Assembly (NCBI RefSeq): GCF_040546595.1
Contig: NZ_JBEPOB010000001.1
Location: 565,501 to 629,500, forward strand
Length of the DNA: 64,000 bases
Origin: Bosea sp. OAE506
Lineage (GTDB): Bacteria > Pseudomonadota > Alphaproteobacteria > Rhizobiales > Beijerinckiaceae
Direction of reading: 5' to 3'
Positions 1 through 10,909 of this stretch are shown here, piece by piece. The notes under the pieces are model-generated. The model did not search any database. It was not told the DNA's origin and saw only the letters and a program-made list of their open reading frames with translations. Each line of letters begins with the position of its first letter. The first letter of the stretch is position 1. Both the position numbers and the translations under genes were made by a program.

Positions 1-156
1 CTGATCGGCGGCCGGGCGCTGCTGGTGCGAGCGATCGACGATCAGGCGCAGCGCTTCTGGCTCCGACGCGGGTTCATCGCCTCGCCCAGCGACCCGCTGA
101 TGCTGTTTCGATCCCTGCAGGACATCGCCCTGTCGCTGCGCGACGAGGGTCCTTAG
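1..156 (+). CDS. GNAT acetyltransferase, C-terminal fragment
   Basis: This is the last 51 codons of a reading frame that enters from the left edge and stops with TAG. The fragment reads LLVRAIDDQAQRFWLRRGF followed by a segment like SPSDPLMLFRSLQDI. This is the typical end of small GNAT acetyltransferases of the TacT type, the toxins of DUF1778-GNAT toxin-antitoxin pairs: the acetyl-CoA fold ends in an A-x-x-FWxRxGF strand and an 'SPxDPLxL' turn. A partner antitoxin would lie upstream, outside the window, so the toxin assignment cannot be confirmed here; a plain GNAT enzyme is the alternative. Confidence 0.6.
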   Translation: MIGGRALLVRAIDDQAQRFWLRRGFIASPSDPLMLFRSLQDIALSLRDEGP

Positions 157-198
157 CGCACGAGCCCGATCGGGGCAGGGTCGCCAAACACGCGGTGC

Positions 199-942
199 TC
201 ACGCACCATAGGCGTGCAGCCCCGCGCCGTGGCGCTTGAGCCAGGCCTCCGCCTCCTCCGTGCGCGGGCAGAGCTTGTGGGTCAGCGCCCAGAAGCGGTG
301 CGAGTGGTTCATCTCCTTGAGATGGGCGACCTCATGGGCGGCGAGGTAGTCCAGCACCAGTGGCGGGGCGAGGATCAGCCGCCAGGAGAAATTCAGGTGC
401 CCCTGCGAGGAGCAGGAGCCCCAGCGGCTGGTGGTATCGCGGATGGTGATCCTGCGGGCGGGGATGCCGAGCGCGGCCGTATGCCGAGTGACCGCCGCCT
501 CCAGATCGTCCAGAGCGGCCCGGCGCAGGAAATCCTTGATTCGCCGCGGCACATGGGCGCCCTCGCCGGCGACCGCGAGGATCGGCGCGCCGTCATGGTC
601 CTGCGTGGCGCGGGTGAGCCCGCGAGCCTTGCTCCAGTGGACGATGCGGTGGGGCGTGCCGCGGAAGGGAATCGTCTGGCCGGGCTCGAAGGGAATGAGC
701 TGGGGACGCTTGGCGAGGCGGGCCGCGATCCAGCCGCCGTGGTTCTCGGCGAAGAGCCGGCCTGCCGCGAAATCGGCCCGTTCCGGCAAGGTCAGCGTGA
801 TCTCGCCGCTGGCCTGCGAGACGCGCAGCGTCATCCGCCGCGCGCTCGCCCGCCGCTTGATCTGCACGGGGTAGAGTGCCCCAGCATGGGAGACCTCGAT
901 CCGCTCCGGATCGGGCTTGCGCTTGAACAGGGAGAGCCGCAT
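199..942 (-). CDS. YgjP/SprT-type zinc metallopeptidase (M48-like)
   Basis: This 247-residue protein belongs to the YgjP-like metal-dependent hydrolase family (UPF0758/DUF45 group). The zinc-binding motif HEVAH is at about residues 203-207, with a further His at about 213 in HEVAHLKEMNHSHRFW. The SRWGSCSS segment just before it is the other family signature. The frame is open upstream to 1200, but the ATG at 942 gives the family's usual length and avoids overlap with thiC. It is a predicted cytosolic protein with no signal peptide. The physiological substrate of the family is not well defined. It is transcribed in the same direction as thiC, about 90 bases downstream. Confidence 0.85.
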   Translation of the reverse strand: MRLSLFKRKPDPERIEVSHAGALYPVQIKRRASARRMTLRVSQASGEITLTLPERADFAAGRLFAENHGGWIAARLAKRPQLIPFEPGQTIPFRGTPHRIVHWSKARGLTRATQDHDGAPILAVAGEGAHVPRRIKDFLRRAALDDLEAAVTRHTAALGIPARRITIRDTTSRWGSCSSQGHLNFSWRLILAPPLVLDYLAAHEVAHLKEMNHSHRFWALTHKLCPRTEEAEAWLKRHGAGLHAYGA

Positions 943-1034
943 CGCCCGCGATTGTGCGGGATTCGCAGCCGTTCCGGAAGGGGGCGGCGAGCGGCCCCCT
1001 TCCGTGCGGCGGGCCGGCTTCGGACCCGTGGATC

Positions 1035-2939
<1,905 letters not shown>

Positions 2940-2981
2940 TCAAGCGCTGTGATGCGGTCGCAATGCGGGCTTGCGCCGCGT

Positions 2982-3066
<85 letters not shown>

Positions 3067-3110
3067 AACGGGATCGAGGTTAGGCGGATGGGCGGTGATG
3101 CGCAACCGCC

Positions 3111-3308
3111 TCAGGCGGTGATGTCGACGGACTGGCCCTGTCCTGCGGGAAGAACAGCCTGCATCTGCTCGGCGCTCTGCTGGAGCAGGGCGACGACGCT
3201 CTGATCAGCCTGAGCCTGCTGGCTCAGCATGATGGTCTGAAGCGCCTGCTGCATCGCGGTCGCCTGCGTCGCGGCAAAGGTCGCCGCGATGGCCATGGAG
3301 TCGCTCAT
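3111..3308 (-). CDS. YjfB-like putative motility protein
   Basis: This 65-residue, Gln/Ala-rich helical protein begins MSDSMAIAATFAATQATAMQ. It resembles the short YjfB family ('putative motility protein'), typified by a leading hydrophobic-Ala helix, Q-rich stretches and a conserved QQS/LLQ segment. The ATG at 3308 follows a clear GGGAGG site with a suitable gap, which sets the start; the frame is open further upstream. No flagellar gene is nearby. The function is unproven in the family, and the link to motility is by name only. Confidence 0.65.
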   Translation of the reverse strand: MSDSMAIAATFAATQATAMQQALQTIMLSQQAQADQSVVALLQQSAEQMQAVLPAGQGQSVDITA

Positions 3309-3396
3309 GGGGGGATCCTCCCTTGCTTCGGTGATAGGCGCGCGGAGTTGAGCCTTCGTGAACGCGACGGCGCGAATGCGCGGCTGTCCCAAAACA

Positions 3397-3422
3397 GGAA
3401 GGCCGCCTCTCGGCGGCCTTCC
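3397..3422 (-). terminator. Intrinsic terminator of the OmpA-family gene
   Basis: A perfect 11-base stem, GGAAGGCCGCC (3397-3407) and GGCGGCCTTCC (3412-3422), encloses a 4-base loop. Read on the minus strand it is followed by TGTTTTG, a short U-rich tail. It lies 25 bases beyond the stop codon of the OmpA-family gene. Confidence 0.85.
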
Positions 3423-3447
3423 GTATCAAGCGTGGGGGCTCTGGGGC

Positions 3448-5355
3448 TCAGTTGCCCTGCCCCGCCAGCAGCGGCGTGATCCGCCGCAGCGTGACGCGAC
3501 GGTTCTCGCGCGACGCATCCTGCGTGTTCACCTTGAGGTACTGCTCGCCATAGCCCTGCGTCGTCAGGTTCTCCGGTGGCACGCCGAAATCCTTGGTCAG
3601 GATCTCGGCGACCGACTGCGCCCGGCGATCCGACAACGAGAGATTGTCGATGTCCGCGCCGACGGCGTCAGTGTGCCCCTCGACGAGGAAGACCTCGTTG
3701 GGGGCGCGCTGCAGCGCGCGGCGGATCGAGTCGGCGATGACCGAGAGCCGCTGCGCCTGGCCCGCCGCCACATCCCAGGAGCCGGTCTCGAAGGTGATGC
3801 TGTCGATGTCGACGCTGCGCATCTGGGCCCGCAGATCCGGCGAGTAGCGGACCTCGTCGAGCGTGTAGCGACGCGGGATCGGCCCGAGCGGCGGCGCGAC
3901 GATGGTCTCGTAGATCAGGTTCTCATCGGCCCGCTCGGCATCGACGATGTAACGCTCGCGCGGGATGCGCAGCGCCGGGCGTTCCAGGACCACGATCTCG
4001 TCCGAGAAGCGGTCGCGCGGACGGTCGCGGCGGGTGTTGTCGATGATGACGACCTCCCTGCCCTCGCGGTCGAGCCGCGTGCGCCGGATCAGGCGGCCCT
4101 CCTCGTCGGTGATGGTGACGATCCGCGTGCCGTCGGGCCGCTCGAAGATCGTGCGGTTCTCGTCGCCGCGCCGTTCGGTCCGGGTCTCCAGCCCGAGTTC
4201 GCGGAAGCGCTGCGTCTCGTCGCGGCGGATGATCGTGCGGTCGTCGTCGCGGATGATGGTCCGGCCGGGCTCGCGGATGATGGTGACGTCGCCTTCGCGA
4301 CGCTCCTCGCGGCGACCGCGCACATCCTCCAGCCGGTCGGCGCCCTGCGTCGCCATGATGCCGCCGACGACGCCGGCGCCCAGCCCGATTGCGGCCGCGC
4401 CGCCGAGCCCGATGCCGCCGCGGCGACCCTGCCGCGGATCGGCCGGCTGCCCCGGCACGCCTGGCGTAGCCGGCGGGGTGGCCTGCGTCTGCCCGTCACG
4501 CAAAGGCGGCGTGGCCGGCGGCGGAGCGGTCGGGGCCGCCTGGGGAGCAGGAGCCGGTGCCGCTGCAGGCGGCGCAACCGCCGGCGGGGTGGCCTGGGGC
4601 GCGGCGGCCGGAGGCTGTCCCGGAGCGACCGGTGCCGTCCGGGTCTGCGGTGCGGCCGGCGGCGGAGCCGTGGGCGCGATGCCGGGCGCGGGCGCCGCCG
4701 GGGCGGGTGCGGTGCGGTTCTGGGGTGCGGGCTGTGACGCCGGCGGGGTGCCGGGCGTTGCAGCCGGGGCCCGGCGCTCGGCGGGAGCCGCAGCCGGCGG
4801 CGCGGGGCGCTCAGCCGGAGTCAGGCGCTCCGCGGGAGACGGGCGCTCGGGGGCAGCGGCGGGCGGACGCGGCGGCGTCGGCCGCACGGCCGGCTCGCCA
4901 TCCACCGGCGGCACGGGAACCGGGCGGGCTGCGGGCTGGCCCGGCTGCGGCGCGGTGATCGAGGGAGCCGGGCGCGGCATCGGCGGGTCACGGCGCGGCT
5001 CGGGCGCGGCACGCGGCGGCGCGGCCTCTGCCGGAGCCGGGGCACGGGGCGCGGCCGGCGGGGCGGCGGTGGGGGCCTGCGGGGCGCTCGGCCGCTGGAT
5101 GGCCGGGGGCGCGCCGGGCGCGCGCGGCCCGGCAGGGCCTTCCGCCCCGGGAGCGGCGGGGCCGCCCGGCGCCCGCGGCACGCCCGGCGCACGCTCGCGG
5201 CGCGGCTGGGCCGGCTGGTCGTCGGCCAGCGGTGGCGCCTGGGCGAGTTCGGGGAAGCGGTCGGGAGCTGCGGCGGCGACCATTCCCCCCGCCTGCGACA
5301 GGGCGATGGCGGGGAGGATGGTGCCGACCAGAAGCCAGTTTTTGGTGCGCGTCAT
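3448..5355 (-). CDS. OmpA-family protein with long Pro/Ala-rich region
   Basis: This 635-residue predicted envelope protein starts with a signal-peptide-like segment (MTRTKNWLLVGTILPAIALS). Residues of about 40-310 are almost entirely Pro, Ala and Arg/Gly. A Gly/Ala-rich hydrophobic stretch follows (about 315-345, RRGGIGLGGAAAIGLGAG). Next comes a charged repeat-like zone with IIREPGRTIIRDDDRTIIRR. The C-terminal 120 residues are an OmpA/MotB peptidoglycan-binding domain (EGHTDAVGADIDNLSLSDRR, then the LTTQGYGE turn and NRRVTL). The family anchors the envelope to peptidoglycan. The Pro/Ala segment could span the periplasm or cell wall. A terminator follows the gene. Confidence 0.9.
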   Translation of the reverse strand: MTRTKNWLLVGTILPAIALSQAGGMVAAAAPDRFPELAQAPPLADDQPAQPRRERAPGVPRAPGGPAAPGAEGPAGPRAPGAPPAIQRPSAPQAPTAAPPAAPRAPAPAEAAPPRAAPEPRRDPPMPRPAPSITAPQPGQPAARPVPVPPVDGEPAVRPTPPRPPAAAPERPSPAERLTPAERPAPPAAAPAERRAPAATPGTPPASQPAPQNRTAPAPAAPAPGIAPTAPPPAAPQTRTAPVAPGQPPAAAPQATPPAVAPPAAAPAPAPQAAPTAPPPATPPLRDGQTQATPPATPGVPGQPADPRQGRRGGIGLGGAAAIGLGAGVVGGIMATQGADRLEDVRGRREERREGDVTIIREPGRTIIRDDDRTIIRRDETQRFRELGLETRTERRGDENRTIFERPDGTRIVTITDEEGRLIRRTRLDREGREVVIIDNTRRDRPRDRFSDEIVVLERPALRIPRERYIVDAERADENLIYETIVAPPLGPIPRRYTLDEVRYSPDLRAQMRSVDIDSITFETGSWDVAAGQAQRLSVIADSIRRALQRAPNEVFLVEGHTDAVGADIDNLSLSDRRAQSVAEILTKDFGVPPENLTTQGYGEQYLKVNTQDASRENRRVTLRRITPLLAGQGN

Positions 5356-5471
5356 GAAATCCGTTTCCGTTTTCGTCTGCGAGCGAGAACGCGCCGGATG
5401 CGCTGAACCCGTCCTGAACCAAAAACGGCGGAAATCTGGCCCGGTTCCTTAGGAATCGGGGCGGCGCCTCC

Positions 5472-6371
5472 TCAGATGCCGGCCTGCTCCTTCACGAAAG
5501 CCGCGATCTCGGCATGGCTGGCGAACCAGACATCCGGCATCTCCTTGATGTGGGAGATCAGCTTCTCGAGGATCCAGATGCGCGAGCGATAGGTGATGAC
5601 ATGCGGGTGCATGGTCAGAAGGAAGAGCCCGCCCTCCTCATAGGCGCGATCGAATTCGCGGCGGAAGATGTCGAACACGGCCTCGGGCGCCGTATAGGGC
5701 CGCAGCGCCTGGAAGCGGTTCATGTTGAAATAGACCGCGTCGTCGCGGATCCACTCGACCGGCAGTTCGACCATGCCGGTCGGCTCGCCCTTCTCGACGA
5801 TCTCGTAGGGGTCGTCATCGGCGAAGAGCGAGGAATCGTAGAGCAGGCCGAGCTCGCGCTCGATCGAGAGCGTCACCTCCGAGAAGTCCCAGGAGGGGGT
5901 GCGCATGCCGACCGGGCGGACGCCGGTGATCTTTTCCAGCGTGTCGGCGGAGCGCAGGTGCAGCTCGCGCTCGGCGTCCGGCGGCACGGCGGTGTTGACC
6001 TCGTGGATCCAGCCATGGAGGCCGATCTCGTGGCCCTCGGCGATGACCCGGCGCTGCTCGTCGGGATAGAGCAAGGCGGTCACGGCCGGGACGAAGAAGG
6101 TCGCCTGAATGTCCTCCTTCTTCATCAGATCGAGGATGCGGGGCATGCCGACGCGGTTGCCGTACTGGCCCCATGACAGCCGCCCGACCGACTTGCCGCC
6201 GTCGCGCAGTTCGTTGGTCTCATGGTCGACGTCGAAGGACAGCGCGACCGCGCAGCGTGCGCCGTTCTTCCAGGTTGCCGGCTTCAGGTTGCGCCCGGCG
6301 CGCACGCGATCGACCTTGGCGCGCCAGGTTTCTTCGGACCACTGCCAGGGGAGGAGTTCGGGTTCGGACAT
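5472..6371 (-). CDS. Polysaccharide deacetylase / PuuE-like hydrolase
   Basis: This 299-residue NodB-fold hydrolase has the metal-site motif FDVDHE near residue 47 and a second motif, GHEIGLHGWIHE, at about residues 113-124. It also has the typical RTPSWDFSE and LTMHPHV segments. The pattern matches the cytosolic PuuE allantoinase/HP0310-type subgroup more than exported chitin deacetylases, as no signal peptide is seen. It is the last gene of the leftward locus with the Dpp-type transporter and the creatininase-like gene, about 100 bases after the ATPase gene. A palindromic repeat fills that gap. The deamidation or deacetylation substrate is unknown. Confidence 0.8.
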   Translation of the reverse strand: MSEPELLPWQWSEETWRAKVDRVRAGRNLKPATWKNGARCAVALSFDVDHETNELRDGGKSVGRLSWGQYGNRVGMPRILDLMKKEDIQATFFVPAVTALLYPDEQRRVIAEGHEIGLHGWIHEVNTAVPPDAERELHLRSADTLEKITGVRPVGMRTPSWDFSEVTLSIERELGLLYDSSLFADDDPYEIVEKGEPTGMVELPVEWIRDDAVYFNMNRFQALRPYTAPEAVFDIFRREFDRAYEEGGLFLLTMHPHVITYRSRIWILEKLISHIKEMPDVWFASHAEIAAFVKEQAGI

Positions 6372-6394
6372 GGTGGTCTCCTTTGTCGAGGCAC

Positions 6395-6470
6395 GTCATG
6401 CTCGGGCTCGACCCGAGCATCTCTGGCCGGAGATTCTCGGGTCTGCGCTTCGCTTCGCCCGAGAATGACG
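6395..6470. repeat. Mosaic palindromic repeat, copy 1
   Basis: Outer ends CGTCAT (6395-6400) and ATGACG (6465-6470) enclose two hairpins. The first has arms ATGCTCGGG/CCCGAGCAT (6398-6406 and 6412-6420). The second has arms ATTCTCGGG/CCCGAGAAT (6433-6441 and 6458-6466). It lies between the ATPase and deacetylase genes. The architecture matches the copies near 13.1 and 17.4 kb. Confidence 0.85.
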
Positions 6471-6478
6471 GAAGAGGT

Positions 6479-8191
6479 TTACGCCACCGGCAGCACGGGA
6501 ACCGCCGCCAGCAGGCGCTTCGTGTAATCGTCGCGCGGGTTGTCGTAGACCTCGCCGGCCGGGCCGCTCTCGACGATCTTGCCGCGATGCATGATCGCGA
6601 CGCGGTCGCAAAGATGGCGGACGACCGAGAGGTCGTGGGAGATGAAGAGCAGCGTCAGGCCGAGTTCCTGCCGCAGCCGCAGCAGCAGATTGATGATCTG
6701 CGCCTGGATCGAGACGTCGAGCGAGGCCACCGGCTCGTCGCAGACCACGACATCGGGCTGCATGGCGAGCGCGCGGGCGATGGCGACGCGCTGGCGCTGG
6801 CCGCCGGAGAACTGATGCGGGTACCGCGCGGCAAAGGCAGGGTCGAGCCCGACGGCGGCGAGCCATTGCGCCACATAGGTGCCAGCCTCGGCCCGGGAGA
6901 TCAGGCCATGGGCAAGCGGACCCTCGGCAATGCTGTCGCCGATGCGCATGCGCGGGTTCAGCGAGGCGAAGGGGTCCTGGAAGATCGTCTGGATGCGCGT
7001 GGTGATCTTGTGCGGGCGATCGCCCGCGCTCATCACCGGCTCGCCATCGAGCAGGATGTGGCCGCTGTCGGGCGCATAGATGCCCGCGACCATGCGGCCG
7101 AGCGTCGACTTGCCGCTGCCGGATTCGCCGACGAGTCCCAGCGCCTCGCCGCGCGCGATCGAGAGCGTGACATGGTCCACCGCCTGCACCGCCGGCAGCG
7201 GACGGGCGAAGCCGGCCTTCTGGGCGAGCAGCCGCAGCACGCCGGATTTGCGCTGGAAGCGCTTCGCGACCGCCTCGGCGACGACATAGGGCAGGTCGGC
7301 GGCGCGGCGACCGGTCTCGGCCTGGCGCGGCAGCCGTGGCGGGGGCGCGGCATCGGTGCCCGCCCCGCGCGCCAGCAGCGTGCCGGGCTTGGCGCGCGAG
7401 GGCAGCGAGTCGAGCAGGCCCTGCGTGTAGGGGTGCTGGGGCCGGGTCAGAACCTGGAGCACGGGGCCCGCCTCGACGATCTTGCCGTAGCGCATGACGC
7501 AGACATGGTCGGCAATCGAAGCGACGGTGGCGAGGTCGTGGCTGATCCAGATCAGGGCGGTGCCGAGTTCCGCGACCAGCTCCTTCATCTCGGCCAGGAT
7601 TTCAGCCTGGATCGACACGTCGAGCGCGGTCGTCGGCTCGTCGCAGATGATCAGCCGCGGGCGATGCAGCAGCGCGATCGCGATGGCGACGCGCTGGCGC
7701 ATGCCGCCGGAGAACTGGTGCGGGTAGAAATCGATCTTGGCTTCGGGATCGGGAATGCGGACCTGGGCAAGCGCGGCGATGCCGCGCCGGCGGCGTTCGG
7801 CGCCTGAGACGGATTCATGCGCCTCCAGCGCCAGCCCGATCTGGTCACCGATGGTCAGCATCGGGTTCAGCGTCATCATCGGGTCCTGGAAGACCATCGA
7901 GATCGCCTTGCCGCGGATGGCGCGCAGCTCGTCCGGCGGCAGGCCGACGAGCTCGCGCCCCTCCAGCCTCACCGAGCCGCGCTCGATGCGCCCCTGCGGA
8001 TCGAGCAGGCCAATGATCGAGAAGCCGGTGATGCTCTTGCCCGAGCCGGATTCGCCGACGAGGCCCATGACCTCGCCGCGCTTCAGGCTGAAGGTGACGC
8101 CGTCGACCGCCTTCACCACCCCGGCGCGGGCGTGGAAATAGGTGGCGAGGTCGGTGACCTCGAGCAGGGGAGGCTGCAGGGCGCCGCTCAT
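6479..8191 (-). CDS. Dpp/Opp-type ABC transporter, fused ATPase (two domains)
   Basis: This 570-residue protein holds two complete ABC ATPase domains in tandem, as in GsiA/YliA or a DppD-DppF fusion. Each domain has a Walker A motif (GESGSGKS), a signature (FSGGMRQR in the first, FSGGQRQR in the second) and a Walker B followed by CDEP. It should power uptake through the two permeases encoded just upstream. Its ATG at 8191 overlaps the stop of the permease gene by four bases (ATGA), implying translational coupling. The second half of each domain carries the oligopeptide-type C-terminal helix region (HPYTQGLL in domain 1). Confidence 0.95.
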   Translation of the reverse strand: MSGALQPPLLEVTDLATYFHARAGVVKAVDGVTFSLKRGEVMGLVGESGSGKSITGFSIIGLLDPQGRIERGSVRLEGRELVGLPPDELRAIRGKAISMVFQDPMMTLNPMLTIGDQIGLALEAHESVSGAERRRRGIAALAQVRIPDPEAKIDFYPHQFSGGMRQRVAIAIALLHRPRLIICDEPTTALDVSIQAEILAEMKELVAELGTALIWISHDLATVASIADHVCVMRYGKIVEAGPVLQVLTRPQHPYTQGLLDSLPSRAKPGTLLARGAGTDAAPPPRLPRQAETGRRAADLPYVVAEAVAKRFQRKSGVLRLLAQKAGFARPLPAVQAVDHVTLSIARGEALGLVGESGSGKSTLGRMVAGIYAPDSGHILLDGEPVMSAGDRPHKITTRIQTIFQDPFASLNPRMRIGDSIAEGPLAHGLISRAEAGTYVAQWLAAVGLDPAFAARYPHQFSGGQRQRVAIARALAMQPDVVVCDEPVASLDVSIQAQIINLLLRLRQELGLTLLFISHDLSVVRHLCDRVAIMHRGKIVESGPAGEVYDNPRDDYTKRLLAAVPVLPVA

Positions 8192-9084
8192 CGCTTCAGC
8201 CTCGGATTGACCTGGTCGCGGATGCGGTCGCCGACGAGGTTGATGGCGACGATCAGCACGATCAGGGCGATGCCGGGATAGATCGAGATCCAGTAACGGC
8301 CCGAGAGCATGTACTGGAAGCCGTTGGAGATCAGCATGCCCAGCGAGGGCTCGGTCACGGGCAGCCCGACGCCGAGGAAGGAGAGCGTCGCCTCGAGTGC
8401 GATGGCGCTCGCCACCTGCACGGTTGCGACCACGATCAGCGGCGGCAGGCAGTTCGGGAAGATGTGCTTGAGCACCACGCGCCAGGCCGGCAGCGGCGTC
8501 GAGAGCACCGCCTCGACATAGTCCTTGCCGCGCTCGGCCGAGGCCGCGCCATGGGCCGTGCGGGCGAAATAGGCATATTGCGCGGCGGCCAGGGCCGCGA
8601 TCAGCTGCATCTTGCCCTGGCCAAGCAGGGCCGAGAGGACGAGCGCCAGCAGGATCGCCGGGAAGGCGAGCTGGAGATCGACCACGCGCATGATGAAGGC
8701 TTCCCAGCGGCCGCCGAGATAAGCGGCGCCGACGCCCAGCGTCACGCCGACCACGAAGGCGAGCGAACCGGCGATCAGCCCCATCTGCAGCGAGATGCGC
8801 AAGCCATAGAGGATCGCCGAGAACAGGTCGCGCCCCTGCGCATCGGTGCCGAGGATATGGGTGTAGCCGGCCGAGCCGATGAAACCGGGAGGCCGGCGCG
8901 CATCCATCAGCACGAGATTGGCGAGATCATAGGGGTTCTGCGGGGCGACCAGCGGCGCGAAGATCGCGACGCCGAGCATCAGCAGCACGACCACGAGCGC
9001 CGCGACCGCAACCTTGCTCTCGCGGAACTCGGCCCAGAAGCGCGCGACCGGCGAAACGTCCCTGGCGGGTACGGGCTGTGTCAT
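8188..9084 (-). CDS. Dpp/Opp-type ABC transporter permease (DppC-like)
   Basis: This 298-residue inner-membrane protein begins MTQPVPARDVSPVARFWAEF. It has an N-terminal membrane helix, an extracytoplasmic loop ending in HILGTDAQGRDLFSAILYG (a DppC/OppC hallmark), five further helices and the EAA loop around EAVLSTPLPAWRVVLKHIFPN. The frame continues upstream, but the ATG at 9084 gives the family start and a 4-base overlap with the preceding permease gene. It pairs with the DppB-like subunit. Confidence 0.95.
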   Translation of the reverse strand: MTQPVPARDVSPVARFWAEFRESKVAVAALVVVLLMLGVAIFAPLVAPQNPYDLANLVLMDARRPPGFIGSAGYTHILGTDAQGRDLFSAILYGLRISLQMGLIAGSLAFVVGVTLGVGAAYLGGRWEAFIMRVVDLQLAFPAILLALVLSALLGQGKMQLIAALAAAQYAYFARTAHGAASAERGKDYVEAVLSTPLPAWRVVLKHIFPNCLPPLIVVATVQVASAIALEATLSFLGVGLPVTEPSLGMLISNGFQYMLSGRYWISIYPGIALIVLIVAINLVGDRIRDQVNPRLKR

Positions 9085-10055
9085 CGCGAGCCCGCCCGGC
9101 GCAGCCGCGGATCGAGCCCGACATAGGCGAGATCGACGAGGAAGTTGATCATGATGAAGACGAAAGAGACGAGCATCAGATAGGCCACCATCACCGGCCG
9201 ATCGAGCGAGGTGATCGAATCGATGATCAGCTTGCCGATGCCGGGCCAGGAGAAAATCGTCTCGGTGACGACGGCGAAGGCCAGCGTCGAGGCGAATTCG
9301 AGCCCGAAGACGGTGACGAGCGGGATCGCGATCAGCCGCAGCACATGCCGGCGCAGCACGGTCCATTCGGAGAGGCCTGCGGCGCGGGCGAACTTCACCG
9401 TGTCCGACAGCATCGCCTCGCGGGTGCCGGCGCGGGCCAGCCGCGTCATCAAAGCGAGCTTGAAGAAGGCGAGATTGCACGCCGGCAGCAGGAGATGGCT
9501 CAGGCCGTTGGCTGTGAGGAAGCTCCATTCGACGCCGAAGACGGAAACCGTCGCGCCGCGACCGCCGGCCGGCAGCCATTGCAGCTCGACCGCGAAGGCC
9601 ATGATCAGGACGAGGCCGATCCAGAAGGTCGGGACTGAGAAGCCGAGGATCGAGACCGTCATGATCGCCTTAGCGGCAAAGCCGTCCGGCCGGTAGCCGG
9701 CATAGATGCCGGCGGGAATGCCGATCAGCGCCGCACCGACGACGGCTGCCAGCGTCAGCTCCAGCGTCGCCGGAAGGCGCGACAGGATGAGGTCGAGCAC
9801 CGGCATGCCGAAGACGAAGGAGCGGCCGAAATCGCCCTGCACAATCCGGCTCAGAAAGGTGAAGTACTGGACGTAAAGCGGCTGATCGAGCCCGTAGCGC
9901 GCGATCGTGTCGAGCCGGATGTCCTGGCTGACATCAGGGCCGATCAGCACGTCGATCGGGTTGCCGATGGCGTAGACGCCGACGAAGACCAGCGCCGACA
10001 TCACGAGCATGACGACGAGCGCCTGCCCCAGCCTGCCGAGGATATGGGCTAGCAT
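9081..10055 (-). CDS. Dpp/Opp-type ABC transporter permease (DppB-like)
   Basis: This 324-residue polytopic protein starts MLAHILGRLGQALVVMLVMS, the usual first membrane helix of DppB/OppB permeases. It contains the conserved segments GLDQPLYVQY and GDFGRSF and the EAA loop near FARAAGLSEWTVLRRHVLR. It follows the creatininase-like gene by about 30 bases and overlaps the DppC-like gene by four, so the leftward genes form one operon. The substrate cannot be read from the sequence. Confidence 0.95.
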   Translation of the reverse strand: MLAHILGRLGQALVVMLVMSALVFVGVYAIGNPIDVLIGPDVSQDIRLDTIARYGLDQPLYVQYFTFLSRIVQGDFGRSFVFGMPVLDLILSRLPATLELTLAAVVGAALIGIPAGIYAGYRPDGFAAKAIMTVSILGFSVPTFWIGLVLIMAFAVELQWLPAGGRGATVSVFGVEWSFLTANGLSHLLLPACNLAFFKLALMTRLARAGTREAMLSDTVKFARAAGLSEWTVLRRHVLRLIAIPLVTVFGLEFASTLAFAVVTETIFSWPGIGKLIIDSITSLDRPVMVAYLMLVSFVFIMINFLVDLAYVGLDPRLRRAGSR

Positions 10056-10086
10056 GGCACTGCCTGCAGGGCAGATCCCTCAGCCC

Positions 10087-10788
10087 TCACGGCCAGCTCT
10101 CCACCATCGCGGCGCGCGTCTCCTCGACGCCGACCTGCCAGAGGGCGAGCATCTCGTTGTCGGAGCGCTGGTAGCGGCCGTGGAAATTGCCGTCGCCGAG
10201 GATCTCGCGCTTCTTCGGCGGCGAGGCGGCCTGGTAGGCCGGGGCGTCGAAGGGCGGCTTGAAAGCATCCGGCATGGCGACGCCCTCCAGCCGCGTCCAG
10301 GGGAAGTTCTCCATCCAGGAGGCGTGGGAGGCGGCCGGGTCGATCTCGCGGACGGCGGCCTGGAAGAGAGGGCCCGCCCACCAGTTGTGCAGCCGCACGC
10401 TCGCGTCGGCATGCTTGCCCATCCATTCGGTCGCCAGCGTCATGATCGGCGCGTTGCCGCCATGGCCGTTGACCAGCACGATGCGGCGGAAGCCGGAGCG
10501 GTAGAAGCCCTCCAGCAGATCCTCCATCACCGCGACATAAGTGCTCATGCGCAGCGACACCGTGCCGGGATAGGCGGCAAAGCCCGGCGTCATGCCATAG
10601 GCCAGCACGGGGAAGACCGGCAGACCGAGCGGCTCGGCGGCGTCGCCGGCGACGCGGTCGGCGAGGATCGCGTCGGTGGCGAGGCTGAGATAGGCATGCT
10701 GCTCGACGCAGCCCAGCGGCAGCACGCAGCGGTCGTCGCGCTTCGCCTGCGCCTCGATCTGCATCCAGTTCATCTGCGCAACACGCAC
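10087..10788 (-). CDS. Creatininase-family hydrolase
   Basis: This protein of about 233 residues has the creatininase amidohydrolase signatures: LPLGCVEQHAYLSLATDAIL (metal-ligand EQHA/D region), YGMTPGFAAYPGTVSLR and VNGHGGNAP. The family hydrolyses cyclic amides (creatinine) or acts on formamidopyrimidine-type and mycofactocin-type substrates. A GTG start at 10788 is chosen because AAGGA precedes it by seven bases; an ATG at 10773 and an upstream ATG at 10893 are alternatives. The upstream one would cross the regulator's promoter region. It is the first gene of the leftward transporter operon, which suggests it acts on the imported compound. Confidence 0.85.
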   Translation of the reverse strand: MRVAQMNWMQIEAQAKRDDRCVLPLGCVEQHAYLSLATDAILADRVAGDAAEPLGLPVFPVLAYGMTPGFAAYPGTVSLRMSTYVAVMEDLLEGFYRSGFRRIVLVNGHGGNAPIMTLATEWMGKHADASVRLHNWWAGPLFQAAVREIDPAASHASWMENFPWTRLEGVAMPDAFKPPFDAPAYQAASPPKKREILGDGNFHGRYQRSDNEMLALWQVGVEETRAAMVESWP

Positions 10789-10909
10789 GGCCTGATCCTT
10801 GCTAGGGTGATATTGCGCAGAGTTCGCAAGAATCGCATTGCTCGCGCGCCGAGGCTCAACCATCCTCGTCTTCCGCATCCTTGACTCTCGCATCGGACAG
10901 CGTCAAGTT

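Noticed and set aside
3965..5452. Plus-strand frame opposite the OmpA-family gene
   Set aside because: Gly/Ala/Arg low-complexity antisense of the Pro/Ala-rich spacer, with no motif.
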